A stretch of 64,000 nucleotides of DNA from Patulibacter americanus DSM 16676 (GTDB taxonomy: Bacteria; Actinomycetota; Thermoleophilia; Solirubrobacterales; Solirubrobacteraceae), in assembly GCF_000420025.1 (NCBI RefSeq), contig NZ_ATUD01000002.1, forward strand, positions 310,001 to 374,000, in the 5' to 3' direction. The position numbers and the translations under genes were made by a program. Numbering within the stretch: position 1 is the first letter of the stretch; each line of letters begins with the position of its first letter. The notes beneath the pieces are model-generated. The model had not been told where the DNA came from. It saw only the letters and a program-made list of their open reading frames with translations, and did no database searches. Shown here one piece after another: positions 41,936-52,696 of this stretch.

Positions 41936-42814
41936 TCAGGCCTCGGGGCCGGGGTCGGTTCCCGCCCCAGACCCGGGACGAGCCCGGCCCCGGGGGGCCG
42001 GCTCGGTCCGGGCTGCGGCCCGGGGCTCGTCGAGCGCGCGTCCCGGCGCCGCGAGCACGGATCGCGTGACCCGGACGGCCGGCACGTCGTCGTAGGCGAC
42101 GGTCCGCACCCCGTCCTCGTCGCACAGCAGGATCGTCGCGTGCGGGTAGGCCACGAGGATGGGGGAGTGGGTGGCGATCACGAGCTGGCCGCCCGCCTGC
42201 ACCAGCTCGTGGACGCCCCGCAACAGCGTCAGCTCGTTCTGCGGGGACAGCGCCGACTCCGGCTCGTCCATCACGAAGAACCCCCGAGGGCCCAGGCGGT
42301 GGTGGAGGAGGGCGAGGAACGACTCGCCGTGGGACTGCTCGTGGAGTGAGACGTTGCCGTAGGCCTCGAGTCCGCCCTCGCCGGCGTTCTGGTCCTGCTC
42401 GATCGCGGTGGCGAGCGTGAACACGCTCTCGGCCCGCAGGAAGAAGCGGTTCAGTGGCGGCGTGCGGGTGCCGCGGAGCACGAGCAGGTCCCGCCCGACG
42501 TCGAAGTGCGACGCCCGCGTCGTGAACCACCAGGTCGAGCCGCCGCCCTCCGGGTTCATGCCCATCGCGATGGCGATCGCCTCGGCCAGCGTCGACTTGC
42601 CCGAGCCGTTCTCGCCGACGAGGAACGTCACCGCCGGGTGGAGCGCCAGCCCGGTGCGGAACGCCGACAGCGCCGGGACGGTCTCCTCGTGCTCGATCCC
42701 CTTTCCGGGGCGGACGACGAGCTCGCGCACGAACCCGCCCCCGACGAGCGGCTCGTCCGTCGCGGGGTCCCGCCAGGGGGCGCCGTCGGTCGCGTCAGGC
42801 CCGGGGTCGGTCAC
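41936..42814 (-). CDS. AAA-type ATPase, ABC/SMC-like single-domain (paralogue of 40173-40970)
   Basis: A 292-residue ATPase with [22 protein letters not shown] (Walker A), [24 protein letters not shown] (Walker B) and ATHSP. It matches the 40173 protein across nearly its whole length, including [14 protein letters not shown] and ILLCDEDG, and has an extra Arg/Pro/Gly-rich tail after ~265. GTG 42814 starts it; the first 30 residues are less conserved. Its stop is convergent with the ArsR gene, 27 bases away. Role unknown. Confidence 0.85.
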   Translation of the reverse strand: MTDPGPDATDGAPWRDPATDEPLVGGGFVRELVVRPGKGIEHEETVPALSAFRTGLALHPAVTFLVGENGSGKSTLAEAIAIAMGMNPEGGGSTWWFTTRASHFDVGRDLLVLRGTRTPPLNRFFLRAESVFTLATAIEQDQNAGEGGLEAYGNVSLHEQSHGESFLALLHHRLGPRGFFVMDEPESALSPQNELTLLRGVHELVQAGGQLVIATHSPILVAYPHATILLCDEDGVRTVAYDDVPAVRVTRSVLAAPGRALDEPRAAARTEPAPRGRARPGSGAGTDPGPEA

Positions 42815-42944
42815 GCCGCGTCCTCAGTCCCGCGCCCGGCGGTGGGCCGCGCCGCGGGGCCCGGGCGTGGCGACGGCGGGGGACGCGGGCATGGTCGCGA
42901 GCGTACGCGCAGCGGTCGCGGAGGGGCGGACGACGCGACACCCG

Positions 42945-42950
42945 TACTCT
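42945..42950 (+). promoter_or_regulatory. -10 element of lepA
   Basis: TACTCT lies 12 bases before ATG 42963; the transcript would have a very short leader containing GGGG. Confidence 0.4.
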
Positions 42951-42962
42951 TGGGGGTTCCGC

Positions 42963-44795
<1,833 letters not shown>

Positions 44796-44808
44796 GGGCG
44801 GACCCCTT

Positions 44809-44833
44809 CGCCGCGGCTGGGGAGGCCGCGGCG
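44809..44833 (+). terminator. stem-loop after lepA
   Basis: CGCCGCGG (44809-44816) pairs with CCGCGGCG (44826-44833), 13 bases after the stop codon. Confidence 0.55.
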
Positions 44834-44915
44834 CTCAGGACGCCTCGGCCGCGTCGTCCGTCCCGGGCGACCCCGCCGCTCCCCGGCGGCGCGTGAGTCG
44901 TCCCCGGGCCACGCG

Positions 44916-45308
44916 TCAGTAGGCGGCGGTGCGGTCGCGCATCGCCTGCAGCGCGTCGGAGGCCTGCGACCGCATGCCGCGGTCGGGATCGGTGCCGTCG
45001 GCGGCCCGGCGCAGCGCATCCCGCGCGACGGCGCAGGGCAGCGTCCCGAGCGTGTAGGCCGCCGAGCGCCGCACGTGGCGTGTGTTGGTCCGGTCCTCCA
45101 GGACGGCGGCGACCGCCTCGGGCACCCCGTGCGTGGTGAGGCCGCGGGTCTCGCGCAGGATCATGGCGATCGCGTCCGCCGGGGCGCGGAAGGCGACGGC
45201 CCGCTCGAGCTGCCGCCGCAGCGCCACGGCGTCCCCGCGCTGCCGCGCCTCCCGCGACTCCCGCGACGCCCGTCGGATGGCGTTGGCGGTCTTCCAGGGC
45301 GTCGGCAT
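44916..45308 (-). CDS. small HEAT-repeat-like helical protein
   Basis: A 130-residue protein composed of helices. It begins MPTPWKTANAIRRASRESREARQRGDAVALRRQLERAVAF; then HGVPEAVAAVLEDRTNTRHVRRSAAYTLGTLPCAVARDALRRAADGTDPDRGMRSQASDALQAM reads as two HEAT/PBS-lyase-like repeats. It has no signal peptide and no catalytic motif, so protein binding is likely. ATG 45308 was chosen over the upstream GTG. It is convergent with lepA and divergent from coaA. Confidence 0.65.
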   Translation of the reverse strand: MPTPWKTANAIRRASRESREARQRGDAVALRRQLERAVAFRAPADAIAMILRETRGLTTHGVPEAVAAVLEDRTNTRHVRRSAAYTLGTLPCAVARDALRRAADGTDPDRGMRSQASDALQAMRDRTAAY

Positions 45309-45458
45309 CGTGGGGTCAGCCGACCACACGCGGATCGCGGCGAGCTAAGGACGGTGTGGCTGCCGTGTGACCGTGCGGCGGGTCGCGATCGCGGCACCGC
45401 TCCCCCGAGCAACGCGGCGCCGGCGCACGTACGGACCGTACGCCACGGACGGCGCCGC

Positions 45459-45464
45459 TAGCCT
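45459..45464 (+). promoter_or_regulatory. -10 element of coaA, leaderless-type
   Basis: TAGCCT lies 7 bases before ATG 45472. Confidence 0.5.
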
Positions 45465-45471
45465 GCCGCCG

Positions 45472-46347
45472 ATGACCGCACCGTCGCTCGCACCGTTCGC
45501 GACCCTGGACCGCGCGGCGTGGGCGGCCCTCGCCGCGGGCGGTCCGGGCGACGACGTCCTCGGCCCGCTCGCGCGCCTCGTGGCGGTCCGCCGCGAGCAG
45601 GACCTGCGACGCCGCTCGGCCGTGGCCGAGCTCTCCGGCGCGCTCGTCCGCGGGGGTGGCGGGGCGCGCGGGTACGTCGTGGCCGTCGCCGGTGGGGTGG
45701 CGGCGGGCAAGAGCCGGATCGCGCGGGAGCTGGCCGCGCTGCTCGCCGACCACGGCGCCGGGCCGGTCGCGCGGATCTCGACGGACGACTTCCTGCTGCC
45801 CAACGCCGAGCTCGAGGCGCGAGGGCTGAAGGAGCGCAAGGGATTCCCCGAGAGCTACGACCACACGGCGCTGGTGGCGCTCCTCGATGCGGTGCGCGCG
45901 GGGCACGGTCCCGTCGCGGTCCCCGTCTACGCCCACCGGCTGCAGGATCGGGTGCCGGGCGAGACCACCACGGTCGACCGGCCGGGGGTGCTGATCATCG
46001 AGGGCCTGCGCTCGCTGGCCGGTCCGGAGGCCGGCGAGGCCGTCGGCGTCCGCGACCGCGTCGACCTGGGGATCTACGTCGACGCCGCCGACGAGCACGC
46101 CCGCGGCTGGTACCTCGAGCGGTTCCGGTCCTGGCGCGTGGACGCGGCGGACGACCCCGGCGCGTTCCTCCACCCGCTGCGCGCCATGCCCGACGTCGAG
46201 GCCGACGCCCTGGCGCTGCGGGTCTGGGACGCCGTGAACGCCCCGAACGTCCGCGACCACGTCCTGCCGACGCGTGAGCACGCCGACGTCGTACTGCGCA
46301 AGGGCGCAGGGCACGAGGTGACCGAGGTGCTGGTGCGCCGGGTGTGA
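45472..46347 (+). CDS. coaA: pantothenate kinase type I-like
   Basis: First step of coenzyme A synthesis, phosphorylation of pantothenate. It has 291 residues. P-loop GGVAAGKSRIARELA, catalytic/Mg motif ISTDDFLLPNAELEARGLKERKGFPESYD, VYAHRLQDRVPGE, DRPGVLIIEGL, and WYLERF, all as in type I PanK. The first ~65 residues are atypical and Ala/Gly-rich. ATG 45472 was chosen over GTG 45367 since the latter adds only Arg-rich residues. Related uridine kinases share the fold, but the ERKGFPESYD motif favours CoaA. Confidence 0.9.
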   Translation: MTAPSLAPFATLDRAAWAALAAGGPGDDVLGPLARLVAVRREQDLRRRSAVAELSGALVRGGGGARGYVVAVAGGVAAGKSRIARELAALLADHGAGPVARISTDDFLLPNAELEARGLKERKGFPESYDHTALVALLDAVRAGHGPVAVPVYAHRLQDRVPGETTTVDRPGVLIIEGLRSLAGPEAGEAVGVRDRVDLGIYVDAADEHARGWYLERFRSWRVDAADDPGAFLHPLRAMPDVEADALALRVWDAVNAPNVRDHVLPTREHADVVLRKGAGHEVTEVLVRRV

Positions 46348-46381
46348 GGGCGGGACCCGCGCCGCCTGCCACGATGCGCCC

Positions 46382-47176
46382 ATGGACCTGGGACTGACCG
46401 GAGAGGCCGTCGCCGTCACGGGGGCGACGAGCGGGATCGGGCGCGCCGTCGCCGAGCGGCTCGCGGCGGAGGGCGCCCGCGTGCTGCTCGTCGCGCGCGA
46501 CGAGGACCGGCTCACCACGACCCGGGACGAGCTGTCGGGCGGCCCGCACGCCGTGCTGTCGGCGGACGTCACGGACGTCGCCTCGGGTCGTGAGATCGTG
46601 GTCGCGGCGAGGGAGGCGTTCGGCCGGCTCGACGCCGTCGTGGCCTGCGCCGGGTTCTCCACGAACGTCGCCCCGGAGGACCTGACCCCGGAGGACTGGG
46701 ACGCCCAGTGGCGGATGAACGTGCTCGGCCCGCACGCCCTGCTCGTCGCCGCCGCCGACGATCTGGCCGCGGCGCCGGCCGGCGGTCGCGCCGTGCTCGT
46801 CTCGTCCTCCTCCGGCAAGCGCCCGTCGCTGAGCAACATGGCCTACTCCGTCACGAAGGCCGCCGAGCTCTCGCTCTCGCGGGCGTGGGCGCAGCACCTC
46901 GCGGGCCGCGGGGTGCGCGTCAACGCCGTCGCCCCGGGCCCGATCGACAGCGAGATGTGGCTGCAGCCCGGCGGGCTGGCGGACCAGGCGGCGGAGGCGT
47001 CGGGCGCCTCGCGGGAGGAGGCGCTGCAGGCCGCGCGGGCCCGGGTGCCCGCGGGGCGCTTCGGCACGCCGGAGGAGATCGCCGACGTGATCGTCCTGCT
47101 GGCCTCGCCGCGCGCCGCGTTCACGACGGGGTCGGCGTGGTCGGCCGACGGCGGCGCCGTCGCGACGATCCTCTAG
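46382..47176 (+). CDS. short-chain dehydrogenase/reductase
   Basis: A 264-residue NAD(P)-dependent oxidoreductase. TGATSGIG (cofactor), ACAGF, SSSSGKRPSLSNMAYSVTK with catalytic Ser-Tyr-Lys, and NAVAPGPIDSEM are typical of classical SDRs. Substrate unknown; FabG-like proteins are close but the SSSSG variation and DAQ-rich loop differ. CACGAT 6 bases before the ATG suggests a leaderless start. Its TAG stop overlaps the stop of the convergent exported gene within the palindrome CTAG. Confidence 0.9.
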   Translation: MDLGLTGEAVAVTGATSGIGRAVAERLAAEGARVLLVARDEDRLTTTRDELSGGPHAVLSADVTDVASGREIVVAAREAFGRLDAVVACAGFSTNVAPEDLTPEDWDAQWRMNVLGPHALLVAAADDLAAAPAGGRAVLVSSSSGKRPSLSNMAYSVTKAAELSLSRAWAQHLAGRGVRVNAVAPGPIDSEMWLQPGGLADQAAEASGASREEALQAARARVPAGRFGTPEEIADVIVLLASPRAAFTTGSAWSADGGAVATIL

Positions 47177-49335
47177 TCCGTCGCGGCCGGGACCCGGATC
47201 AAGCGCTCGAGCGTCGTGGTCCGCTCCCCGGGCAGCAGCACGCGCACCCGGAGCTGCGGCCCCGGGGTGGGGTTGCCGGCCTGCGTCGCCACCCGGACCA
47301 CACGCCCCGTCGCGCCGGACGGCAGGCCCGAGAGCCGCACGGTGAACCGCGCCCCGACCGGGGTGGTGATGCGCAGGAGCCGGCGCAGCGCCTTGGGGCC
47401 GAGCGTCTGCCCGACCCGCAACGAGCCGCGGGCGCCGCGGCCGTACGTGGGGATCCGCAGCTCGGCCTGCACGGCCGTCGAGCGAGCGTTGCGCACGCGA
47501 TAGGTCGTGCGCAGCGACCCGGACGCGATCCGGTGGGTCACGTCGAGGTCGACGCCGTCGCTCGCCTCGCCGCCGCGCACCGTCATCTCCCCGGAGAGCG
47601 GCGCTGCGTGGTCGCGCCGGGACTTCGGCACGGCGAGCTCGGTGTGCCCCTTGCGGCGGACGCCCGGCTGGGTCTCGATCAGCCGGCGGGGGCCGGCCGT
47701 GATCGTCAGCCCGAGCGCCCCCTGGCCGCTACCGCCGACGCCCGTGAGCGCCCGGCCGCGGGCGTCGAGCAGCCGTGCGGGCTCGAGGCCGCCGACGCGC
47801 AGGGGCGTCCAGGGCTGCAGGAACGCCGTGGAGTAGCGCGGGGTCGTGACCGCGAGGCGGCCGATGTCGCTGTCGTGGGAGTACGCGGCGGGGAGCGGGG
47901 TGACCGGCGCGCGCGCCCCCGGCGGGCTCGCGAGTCCGCGGTCGGCCAGCTCGGCCAGCGTCGACGCGAAGCGTGCCGTGCCCGTGAGGCCGTCGAAGGT
48001 GTTCTTCACGAGCGCGCTGCCGGAGACGCCGAACGCGCTGGCGGGCAGGATCACGGACCCGCCGGTGTCGGCGCGGCGCTGGTACAGCTCGACGGCGCGG
48101 CGCACGAGCCAGCGGGTCGTCGGGACCTGGGCGGGCAGGTAGCCCGCGCTCGCCGAGCCCTCCGTGCCGGCCGCGTAGCCGCGCAGCGCCAGCAGCCAGT
48201 ACTGGGTCAGGTGCAGGCGCCCGACACCCTTGCCGGAGTCCCAGTTGGGGTAGCCCGCGGCGGTCCAGTCGCCCCAGGTCACGCGGCGGGCGAGGCGCCG
48301 GAAGACGTCGCGCGTGCGCTTGGGCAGTTGCGGCATCCCGGCCGCGCGGGCCTCGTCGACGTACGCCAGCGCGCCGAGCACGATGTTCGCGTACTCCACG
48401 GTGTCGGAGCGGTTCGTCGGGTTCGTGGCGGCCCGCTGGGGGAGGTAGCGGAAGGCGAATCCCGACCCGAGGTTGGGGGCGCCACCGGGGTAGGCGGCCT
48501 TGCGGGCGTGGTCGGCGAACCAGATCAGCTGCCGGCGATAGTCCTGCTTGAGCAGCCGCGGGTCGCCCGTGACGGTCGCGTCGGCGGCGTAGAGGTCGGC
48601 GCTCCAGTTGATCTGGTTCAGCAGCCGGCTCGGGGAGCGCCAGAACGGGGAGCGCGCGACGGCGCTGACCCGGTCCTGGATCAGCTCGCGGGCCTCGGCG
48701 GACAGGCCGACGACGTCGCGGGCACGCCAGGCGACGGCCAGCGCACGCGCCACGACGGCGTCGAGCGCCTGGTGCATGGAACGCACGTCGCCGCCGGGGT
48801 CGGAGAACCCGGGGGCGTGCACGGTGACGCTGTGGCCGGGCGCCGGCGCCTTGGCGACCCTGCCGTTCAGCCGCGCCACGTACATGCGGCCGGTCAGGAG
48901 CCGCACGAGCGGCTCGACGCGCTCGGGGTGCGACGCGGACCCCTCGCGCCCCGCCAGGGCGGCGTAGGCGTGCACGAGCAGCATCTCGGCGTTGAGCCGG
49001 GCGCGGGCGACGCCGGAGACGACGTAGGCGCCCTCGCCCGGGCTCCAGAGCGGGTCGATCGGGGAGATGACCGCCCCGGCCGCCGCCCACAGGTCGCCCG
49101 GGTCGGCGTCCTGGAGCCGGTCCTCGGCCGACGCGAGCGCCCCAGGGTCGGCGGCCGCGCCGTCGCCGGCGTCGGGCGGGTCGATCTCCGACTGTGGGCG
49201 CACGACCGCCGCAGCGGGCGCGGCGGGCGAGGAGACGTCGGTCCCGGCGGCCGTCGCGTCCGTCGGGAGGCCGGCGAGTGCGCCGGCGAGCACGGCGAGG
49301 GCGGCGGTCCGTCGGGGGGCAGGGGGCACGGGCAC
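47173..49335 (-). CDS. large secreted helical/beta-sandwich protein, possibly polysaccharide-acting
   Basis: A 720-residue exported protein. GTG 49335 begins a signal peptide (core TAALAVLAGALAGL) and CACCAT 8 bases upstream fits a leaderless -10. The body (~60-480) is mostly helical and shares LLNQINWSADLYAADATVTGD, NRSDTVEYANIVLGALAY, NWDSGKGVGRLHLTQYW and VILPASAFG with its paralogue at 58580-60697; then come beta strands. The helical-toroid-then-sandwich layout recalls polysaccharide lyases, but I cannot identify catalytic residues or a family. This paralogue has no lipobox. Function unknown. Confidence 0.7.
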   Translation of the reverse strand: MPVPPAPRRTAALAVLAGALAGLPTDATAAGTDVSSPAAPAAAVVRPQSEIDPPDAGDGAAADPGALASAEDRLQDADPGDLWAAAGAVISPIDPLWSPGEGAYVVSGVARARLNAEMLLVHAYAALAGREGSASHPERVEPLVRLLTGRMYVARLNGRVAKAPAPGHSVTVHAPGFSDPGGDVRSMHQALDAVVARALAVAWRARDVVGLSAEARELIQDRVSAVARSPFWRSPSRLLNQINWSADLYAADATVTGDPRLLKQDYRRQLIWFADHARKAAYPGGAPNLGSGFAFRYLPQRAATNPTNRSDTVEYANIVLGALAYVDEARAAGMPQLPKRTRDVFRRLARRVTWGDWTAAGYPNWDSGKGVGRLHLTQYWLLALRGYAAGTEGSASAGYLPAQVPTTRWLVRRAVELYQRRADTGGSVILPASAFGVSGSALVKNTFDGLTGTARFASTLAELADRGLASPPGARAPVTPLPAAYSHDSDIGRLAVTTPRYSTAFLQPWTPLRVGGLEPARLLDARGRALTGVGGSGQGALGLTITAGPRRLIETQPGVRRKGHTELAVPKSRRDHAAPLSGEMTVRGGEASDGVDLDVTHRIASGSLRTTYRVRNARSTAVQAELRIPTYGRGARGSLRVGQTLGPKALRRLLRITTPVGARFTVRLSGLPSGATGRVVRVATQAGNPTPGPQLRVRVLLPGERTTTLERLIRVPAATD

Positions 49336-49343
49336 GAACGGCC

Positions 49344-49349
49344 ATGGTG
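49344..49349 (-). promoter_or_regulatory. -10 element, leaderless-type
   Basis: CACCAT on the minus strand lies 8 bases before GTG 49335. Confidence 0.35.
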
Positions 49350-49461
49350 GCGCAAAGTGCCTGCTCGGGGCGTCACACCTTCGGCGCAGGAGGCGCGCGC
49401 CGCCGGGCCACCGCCCCACCGACCCGACGGTCCGGGGATGGGCCGCCGGACGGGCGCGGGG

Positions 49462-49467
49462 TACGAT
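49462..49467 (+). promoter_or_regulatory. -10 element of the MaoC dehydratase pair
   Basis: TACGAT; leader of about 52 bases to GTG 49527, which has GAAGGA upstream. Confidence 0.4.
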
Positions 49468-49526
49468 CCGCCCCCGCGTCCGCCGCCCGGCGGGCCGCGG
49501 CGATCACCACCGAAGGACGAGCCCCC

Positions 49527-49979
49527 GTGGCCGAGACGACCGCCCCCGTGGGCAAGCGCTACCCCGCCGTCACCTACGCGGTGGGGCGCGAGAAGATCCG
49601 CGAGTACGCCCGTGCCGTGGGCGAGACGAACCCGCTGTACCTCGACGTCGCCGCCGCGCGCGCCGCGGGCTATGACGACGTGGTGGCGCCGCCGATGTTC
49701 GTCGTCGTCTACTCCTCGGCCGCGATCGGCGCGGCGCTCTACGACCCCGAGGTCGGGATCGACATGCAGCGCCTGGTCCACGGTGCCCAGGAGTTCGCCT
49801 GGGAGCGCGTGCTCGTGGCCGGCGAGGAGGTCTCGACGGTCGTGGCGCTCGACGAGGTCCGCTACGTCGAGACGGCGGACCTGACCTACTACGTCTTCGG
49901 CGCGACGACGACGGACAGCGAGGGCGCCGTCGTCTCCACCGGGGTCTGGAGCAACATCGTGCGGGGAGCGGGTCGATGA
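49527..49979 (+). CDS. MaoC-like dehydratase, FAS1_DH-type subunit (HadA/HadC-like)
   Basis: A 150-residue hot-dog fold protein: VGREKIREYARAVGETNPLYLDVAAARAAGYDDVVAPPMFVVVYSS is the N-terminal MaoC-like signature, with AAGYDDVVAPPMF as in mycobacterial HadA/HadC. The catalytic Asp/His loop typical of HadB is absent, so it probably supplies the acyl-binding partner of the next gene's product. Starts at GTG 49527 and overlaps the next gene (ATGA). Expected role: dehydration of (3R)-hydroxyacyl chains on CoA or ACP. Confidence 0.88.
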   Translation: MAETTAPVGKRYPAVTYAVGREKIREYARAVGETNPLYLDVAAARAAGYDDVVAPPMFVVVYSSAAIGAALYDPEVGIDMQRLVHGAQEFAWERVLVAGEEVSTVVALDEVRYVETADLTYYVFGATTTDSEGAVVSTGVWSNIVRGAGR

Positions 49980-50419
49980 CGGACACGACGACGGACGGTG
50001 CGACGGAGCCCGTGCGCTGGGAGCCCGGCGCGGAGCTGCCGACGCTGACGATCACCCCCGACCGCTACGTGACGGTCCGCTACGCCGGGGCGTCGGGCGA
50101 CTTCAACCCGATCCACATCGACGAGGAGTTCGCCCAGCAGGTCGGCTTGCCGGGGCGGATCCTGCACGGCCTGTGGACGATGGCCCAGGTCGCGCGCGCC
50201 CAGACCGACGCGGTCGGCGGGGCGGAGGGCCCGGGTGCGCTGCAGCGGCTCGAGGTCGGCTTCCGCGGCATGGCGTTCCCCGAGCAGGAGATCGTCGTCA
50301 CCTCGAAGGTCACCGCCGTGGAGGACGGCGTCGCCGTCGTCACCTCGACCGCGAAGCAGGGCTCGACGCGCGTCGTCCGGGGCGGCAGCGCCCACGTGCG
50401 CGTCCCCGACCGCGGCTGA
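49976..50419 (+). CDS. MaoC-like dehydratase, catalytic subunit (HadB-like)
   Basis: A 147-residue hot-dog fold protein with YAGASGDFNPIHIDEEFAQQVGLPGRILHGLWTMAQVA, the R-specific hydratase signature with catalytic Asp (GDFNPIH) and His. Together with the gene before it, it should form a heterodimeric (3R)-hydroxyacyl dehydratase for fatty acid elongation. ATG overlaps the previous stop; the stop is one base from that of the convergent BrkB-type gene. Confidence 0.92.
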   Translation: MTDTTTDGATEPVRWEPGAELPTLTITPDRYVTVRYAGASGDFNPIHIDEEFAQQVGLPGRILHGLWTMAQVARAQTDAVGGAEGPGALQRLEVGFRGMAFPEQEIVVTSKVTAVEDGVAVVTSTAKQGSTRVVRGGSAHVRVPDRG

Positions 50420-50420
50420 C

Positions 50421-51788
50421 TCAGCGCGGCGGGTCGCCGTCGCGGTCGCGGGCCGCGCGGTGCGACCCGGCGGCCGGGCGGAACGCCACGGTCGGCTGGT
50501 CCTCGGCGGGACGGCTCCCGTTCGCCGTCTCGGTGTCGTCGGGCGCCCCGGCGTCGTCGGCCGCGGGCTCGTGCACCTCGGTCGCCGGCTCGTCCACCTC
50601 GGCCGCGGGCTGGTGCACCTCGGTCGCCGGCTCGTCCACCTCGGCCGCGGGCTGGTGCACCTCGGTCGCCGGCCCGTGCGCCGCGGCCACGGGCTGGCGC
50701 CCCCCGGCCGGCCGCTCGTGCACCTCGGTCGCCGGCTCGTCCACCTGGGCCCCGGGCCTTCGCGTCTCGCTCGTCGGCCGGTCGCCGGCGAGGTCCTGCC
50801 GGCGCACCGGGCGGTCCTCGTCCTCGCCGTCCGGCCACTCGTCGTCGTCGAGGCCGTCGTCGCCGCGGGCGGTGCGGCGCAGGCGGCGCCGGGCGCGCGG
50901 CTCGCGGATCGAGACCGGCTCGCCGTCGGGGCCGAGCGGTCCGCCGTCGGGGGACCGGCCCGCGACGATGAGGATGGAGGCGTTGAGCTCGGCCCCGAGC
51001 AGGAGCGCGCAGCTCGAGAGCCAGAGCCAGATCACGACGACGATCGCCCCCGTGAACGCGCCGTACAGCGCGCCGACGTTGACGACGTTCGAGATGTACT
51101 CCGACAGGCCCCAGGAGACGACGAGCCAGCCCACGACGCCCAGCACCGCGCCGGGCGTGACGAGGTGGAACGCGCGCCGGCGGTAGTCCGGGGTCACGTA
51201 GTAGACGTAGGAGAATCCGAGGAGCGCGCTGGCCACGGCCGCCGGCCAGCGCAGCGCGGTCCAGACCGCGGCGGCGTTCTCATCCGCCCCGACGAGCCGC
51301 AGGATGTCCTCGGCCAGGCTGCGCCCGACGACCACGAACACGAGCGTCGCGAGCACGAGCGCAAGCAGGACGAAGGTCGAGAGCACGTCGATCGTCTTGC
51401 GCCGGAAGAAGCTGCGGCCGCCCTGCACGCGGAAGGCGACGTTCAGCGCCCGGCGCATCGACTCGAGCACGCCCGTGGTGCCCCAGAGCGCGAACAGCGT
51501 GGACAGCACGAGCCCGGTCGTGGCGGTGCTCTTGTGCCGGAACGCGTCGCGGAGCGAGTCGTCGATGGGCTGCACGACGGAGTCGGGGGCGACGTCGCTG
51601 AGGTAGCGGACGATCGCGTCGTACGTGCGGGGGTACTCGCCCACGACGCCCAGGATCGACAGCGCCAGCAGGATCACCGGGAACAGCGACATGAGGCTGT
51701 AGTAGGTGATCGCCCCGGCGTGCTGCGTCATCTGGTCGTCGTAGAAGGCGACGACGGTGCGTTTGATGACGGCGAGGGCGCGGCGCAT
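50421..51788 (-). CDS. YihY/BrkB-family membrane protein with repeat tail
   Basis: A 455-residue inner-membrane protein. The core (~1-270) has MTQHAGAITYYSLMSLFPVILLALSILGVVG, ALWGTTGVLESMRRALNVAFRV, RKTIDVLSTFVLLALVL, VTPGAVLGVVGWLVVSWGLSEYI and YGAFTGAIVVVIWLWLSSCALLLGAELNA, the YihY/BrkB pattern with six TM helices. The following ~180 residues are cytoplasmic, first Arg/Asp-rich then an EVDEPATEVHQPAA-type 14-residue repeat. The molecular role of the family is uncertain. ATG 51788 was chosen because the upstream extension lacks family likeness. Confidence 0.88.
   Translation of the reverse strand: MRRALAVIKRTVVAFYDDQMTQHAGAITYYSLMSLFPVILLALSILGVVGEYPRTYDAIVRYLSDVAPDSVVQPIDDSLRDAFRHKSTATTGLVLSTLFALWGTTGVLESMRRALNVAFRVQGGRSFFRRKTIDVLSTFVLLALVLATLVFVVVGRSLAEDILRLVGADENAAAVWTALRWPAAVASALLGFSYVYYVTPDYRRRAFHLVTPGAVLGVVGWLVVSWGLSEYISNVVNVGALYGAFTGAIVVVIWLWLSSCALLLGAELNASILIVAGRSPDGGPLGPDGEPVSIREPRARRRLRRTARGDDGLDDDEWPDGEDEDRPVRRQDLAGDRPTSETRRPGAQVDEPATEVHERPAGGRQPVAAAHGPATEVHQPAAEVDEPATEVHQPAAEVDEPATEVHEPAADDAGAPDDTETANGSRPAEDQPTVAFRPAAGSHRAARDRDGDPPR
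50581..50664 (-). repeat. 42-base tandem repeat in the BrkB-type gene tail
   Basis: Two exact 42-base copies (50581-50622, 50623-50664) and partial copies on both sides encode the 14-residue unit VHQPAAEVDEPATE. Frame-preserving length (3 x 14). Confidence 0.85.
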
Positions 51789-51888
51789 TCGGACCGGCGG
51801 AGCTTGACGGGTGAGCGCCCGGCGAGCGCCGCGGGGTCCACCCGTACCCCTCCCACACGCCGCCAACCGCGCGTCGAGGACGGCGGCC

Positions 51889-52596
51889 TCAGCGGCGCAG
51901 CAGCGCGCCGCCCGCCAGCGCGACCGCGGCCGGCGGCGCGAGCAGCTGCGCCAGGAAGCTGAGCGGCGCCGCCGCGTCGGTCAGCAGCCGGGTGCCGTCG
52001 CCCGCGTCGACCCCGCCGCGCCAGGCGACCCAGGCGACGGCCGCCAGCGTGAGCAGGATGAGCGCGCGCGGCAGGTCCTGGTGGTCGACGGGGGAGGGCA
52101 GCAGGCCGATCGAGGCGCTCAGGGCGAGCAGCAGCCAGAGGACGCCGCCGACGGACGCGCCGTCCCCGAACAGCCCGCCCACCAGGTCCACCGGCGGGTC
52201 GCCGAGCGCGACACCCGGGACGAGCACGCAGCCCGCGGCGTAGACGACGGCGGGCACGAGCAGGAGCGGCGCGAGGCCCACGAGCGCGCGCCCGATCGCC
52301 CCGCCCAGGACGGGCAGCCGCGACGGCTTCCAGCGCACCTCGCCGAGCAGCACGCCACCGTCGGGCAGGGGTCGCGGGGCGAAGGGCACGAACCGCACGA
52401 CCCGGCCGAGCAGCGCCGTGGCCGTCACCGCGTGCGAGGCCTCGTGAAGCGTCACGCCGGGCGCGAGGACGGTCCAGGTCGCCCACCGGCGCAGAGGCCC
52501 GGAGCGCGCCGCGCGGGAGACGAGGCCGTCGAGCAGGCGGCGGCCGAGCACGTAGACGCACAGGAGCTCGAGCGCGAGGATGCCGAGGACGACCAT
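51889..52596 (-). CDS. M50-like membrane metallopeptidase
   Basis: A 235-residue multi-pass membrane protein. VLGILALELLCVYVLG is TM1; VTLHEASHAVTATALLG carries the HExxH zinc site inside a hydrophobic helix, as in site-2-type proteases. Further TM helices span ~85-235, and a later DHQDLPR may be the third ligand region (D-x-P type). ATG 52596 was chosen over GTG 52719. It is small and lacks a PDZ domain, so it may be an M50B-type housekeeping or regulatory protease. Divergent from hrcA. Confidence 0.75.
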   Translation of the reverse strand: MVVLGILALELLCVYVLGRRLLDGLVSRAARSGPLRRWATWTVLAPGVTLHEASHAVTATALLGRVVRFVPFAPRPLPDGGVLLGEVRWKPSRLPVLGGAIGRALVGLAPLLLVPAVVYAAGCVLVPGVALGDPPVDLVGGLFGDGASVGGVLWLLLALSASIGLLPSPVDHQDLPRALILLTLAAVAWVAWRGGVDAGDGTRLLTDAAAPLSFLAQLLAPPAAVALAGGALLRR

Positions 52597-52690
52597 CGGT
52601 CGGGGACGATCGCAGGCCCTCCTGAGCCCAGGCTGAGGGGAGGGGGCTCGGGGCACCCGGAGGCGCGGCGGTTGGCGCGATGACGCTCGG

Positions 52691-52696
52691 TAGGAT
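52691..52696 (+). promoter_or_regulatory. -10 element of hrcA
   Basis: TAGGAT lies 10 bases before ATG 52707. No CIRCE palindrome is seen in the 110-base gap. Confidence 0.4.
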
